From Pseudomonadota bacterium (GTDB lineage Bacteria > Desulfobacterota > Desulfovibrionia > Desulfovibrionales > Desulfovibrionaceae), in contig JAEZMB010000326.1 in NCBI GenBank assembly GCA_023435825.1, positions 1 to 7,519 of the forward strand: a stretch of 7,519 nucleotides of DNA. Direction: 5' to 3'. The position numbers and the translations under genes are program-made. Numbering within the stretch: position 1 is the stretch's first letter; each line of letters begins with the position of its first letter. The notes below the pieces were generated by a model. The model saw only the letters and a list, made by a program, of their open reading frames with translations. It searched no databases and was not told where the DNA came from. This document shows positions 5,925-7,519 of this stretch, in pieces.

Positions 5925-6407
5925 ATGCGCCACATCTTATCCATCCTCGTCGAGAACGAACCTGGGGTGCTTGCCAGGGTGGCCGGCCTGTTCAGCGGCC
6001 GGGGCTACAACATCGAAACCTTAAACGTCGCCCCCACCCTGACCGAGGGGCTGTCCATGATGACCATCACCACCACCGGCGATGAGGCCATCATCGAACA
6101 GATCGTCAAGCAGCTGCGCAAGCTCGTCACCACCCTCAAGGTCGTGGACCTCACCGAGGTCAAGTCCGTGCAGCGTGAAATGATGCTGCTGCGGGTGGAC
6201 GCCGAAGGCCAGAAGCGCGTCGAAGTGCTGCGCATCGTGGACATCTTCCGCTGCAAGGTGGTGGACGTGAGCCCGGACGAACTGGTGCTCGAAGTCACCG
6301 GCAACCAGGAGAAGCTCACGGCGCTTATTAACCTCCTGCAACGCATCGGCATCAAGGAAGTCGCCCGCACCGGGGCCGTGGCCATGAAGCGCGGGATGCA
6401 GGAGTAG
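5925..6407 (+). CDS. ilvN: Acetohydroxyacid synthase, small regulatory subunit
   Basis: The 160-residue regulatory subunit binds IlvB, raises its activity and senses valine. An N-terminal ACT domain (about 2-77) opens with HILSILVENEPGVLARVAG and GYNIETLNV. G14 and N29, positions where changes in the E. coli IlvH subunit cause valine resistance, are retained, so feedback inhibition by valine is predicted. The C-terminal domain (about 80-158) has the usual small-subunit fold sequence. The ribosome site AGGAGA (5911-5916) overlaps the ilvB stop TAG (5910-5912) and lies eight bases before ATG, which ties the two subunits together in translation. Length is typical of the IlvH-type subunit. The symbol ilvH is an equivalent choice. 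Confidence 0.97.
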   Translation: MRHILSILVENEPGVLARVAGLFSGRGYNIETLNVAPTLTEGLSMMTITTTGDEAIIEQIVKQLRKLVTTLKVVDLTEVKSVQREMMLLRVDAEGQKRVEVLRIVDIFRCKVVDVSPDELVLEVTGNQEKLTALINLLQRIGIKEVARTGAVAMKRGMQE

Positions 6408-6474
6408 GGCGCCAACGCGCCTTGCCTGGACTAGAAATCGAGCGTGCCCCAAGCGGCACGAGAAAGGAGCAAGG
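6408..6474 (+). other. ilvN-ilvC spacer with two hairpins
   Basis: This 67-base spacer holds GGCGC (6408-6412) pairing with GCGCC (6417-6421), starting directly after the ilvN stop. A second perfect hairpin is CGTGCC (6443-6448) with GGCACG (6455-6460). Neither is followed by a T run, so termination is not indicated. The second sits just upstream of the ilvC ribosome site AAGGAG (6464-6469) and could protect a processed ilvC message or affect its translation. I see no convincing promoter in the spacer. Confidence 0.5.
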
Positions 6475-7464
<990 letters not shown>

Positions 7465-7471
7465 CTGCAGT

Positions 7472-7504
7472 TACGGGCGGCCCCCCCCCGGGCCGCCGCC
7501 CGTA
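7472..7504 (+). terminator. GC-rich hairpin after ilvC
   Basis: TACGGGCGGC (7472-7481) is the exact reverse complement of 7495-7504, a 10-bp stem around a 13-base C- and G-rich loop. An alternative inner register pairs 7476-7483 with 7490-7497. It begins eight bases after the ilvC stop. No T run follows (bases after 7504 are TAAGGG), so it may be a weak or Rho-assisted terminator or a 3'-end stabiliser. The window ends 15 bases later, so downstream context is missing. Confidence 0.55.
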
Positions 7505-7519
7505 TAAGGGCACACCAAC

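Overview
This is a GC-rich chromosomal window with dense, short-spaced, mostly plus-strand genes. The gene content (a solitary tatA, a DivIVA-like coiled-coil protein beside YggT and DUF167 genes, a DUF465 gene, and a compact ilvB-ilvN-ilvC operon) and the style of the proteins suggest a Gram-negative sulfate reducer of the Desulfovibrio / Solidesulfovibrio type. That assignment is inference from recognisable proteins and was not tested by a search. There are no mobile elements, CRISPR arrays, rRNA or tRNA genes.

Layout. (1) Positions 1-171: the last 15 codons of a possible plus-strand gene, then a convergent intergenic region with a perfect GC-rich palindrome (71-91) and a strong terminator (120-151). 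(2) 172-427: tatA on the minus strand, with a well-formed sigma70-type promoter at 399-427. (3) 457-2386: three closely linked plus-strand genes, namely a small cysteine-rich protein, an unrecognised 281-residue soluble protein whose start overlaps the previous stop by 8 bases, and a HAD-superfamily phosphatase. (4) 2387-2556: a 170-base gap with a weak terminator-like hairpin, weak promoter candidates and a 7-bp inverted repeat just before the next ribosome site. (5) 2557-4222: yggT, a divIVA-like gene with a GTG start, a DUF167 (YggU) gene and a DUF465 gene. (6) 4224-7464: ilvB, ilvN and ilvC, then a very GC-rich hairpin with a nine-C run at the window end.

How the genes work together. IlvB and IlvN form acetohydroxyacid synthase and IlvC is ketol-acid reductoisomerase, so the right half encodes the first two shared steps of valine, leucine and isoleucine synthesis. 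Because the gaps from yggT to ilvC are short (1 to 89 bases) and no internal terminator is visible, the envelope/division-type genes and the ilv genes may be cotranscribed. The YggT-DivIVA pairing resembles the ylm-divIVA neighbourhood of Gram-positive bacteria. TatA forms the pore-building part of the twin-arginine export system and its partners TatB/TatC are not here.

Most of the window is ordinary housekeeping sequence. The points most worth a second look are the cysteine-rich protein at 457-861, the unusual cofactor loop of IlvC, the DivIVA/YggT/YggU cluster joined to ilv genes, and the palindromic element at 64-105. I did not find convincing evidence of a new defence, mobile or RNA-based system.
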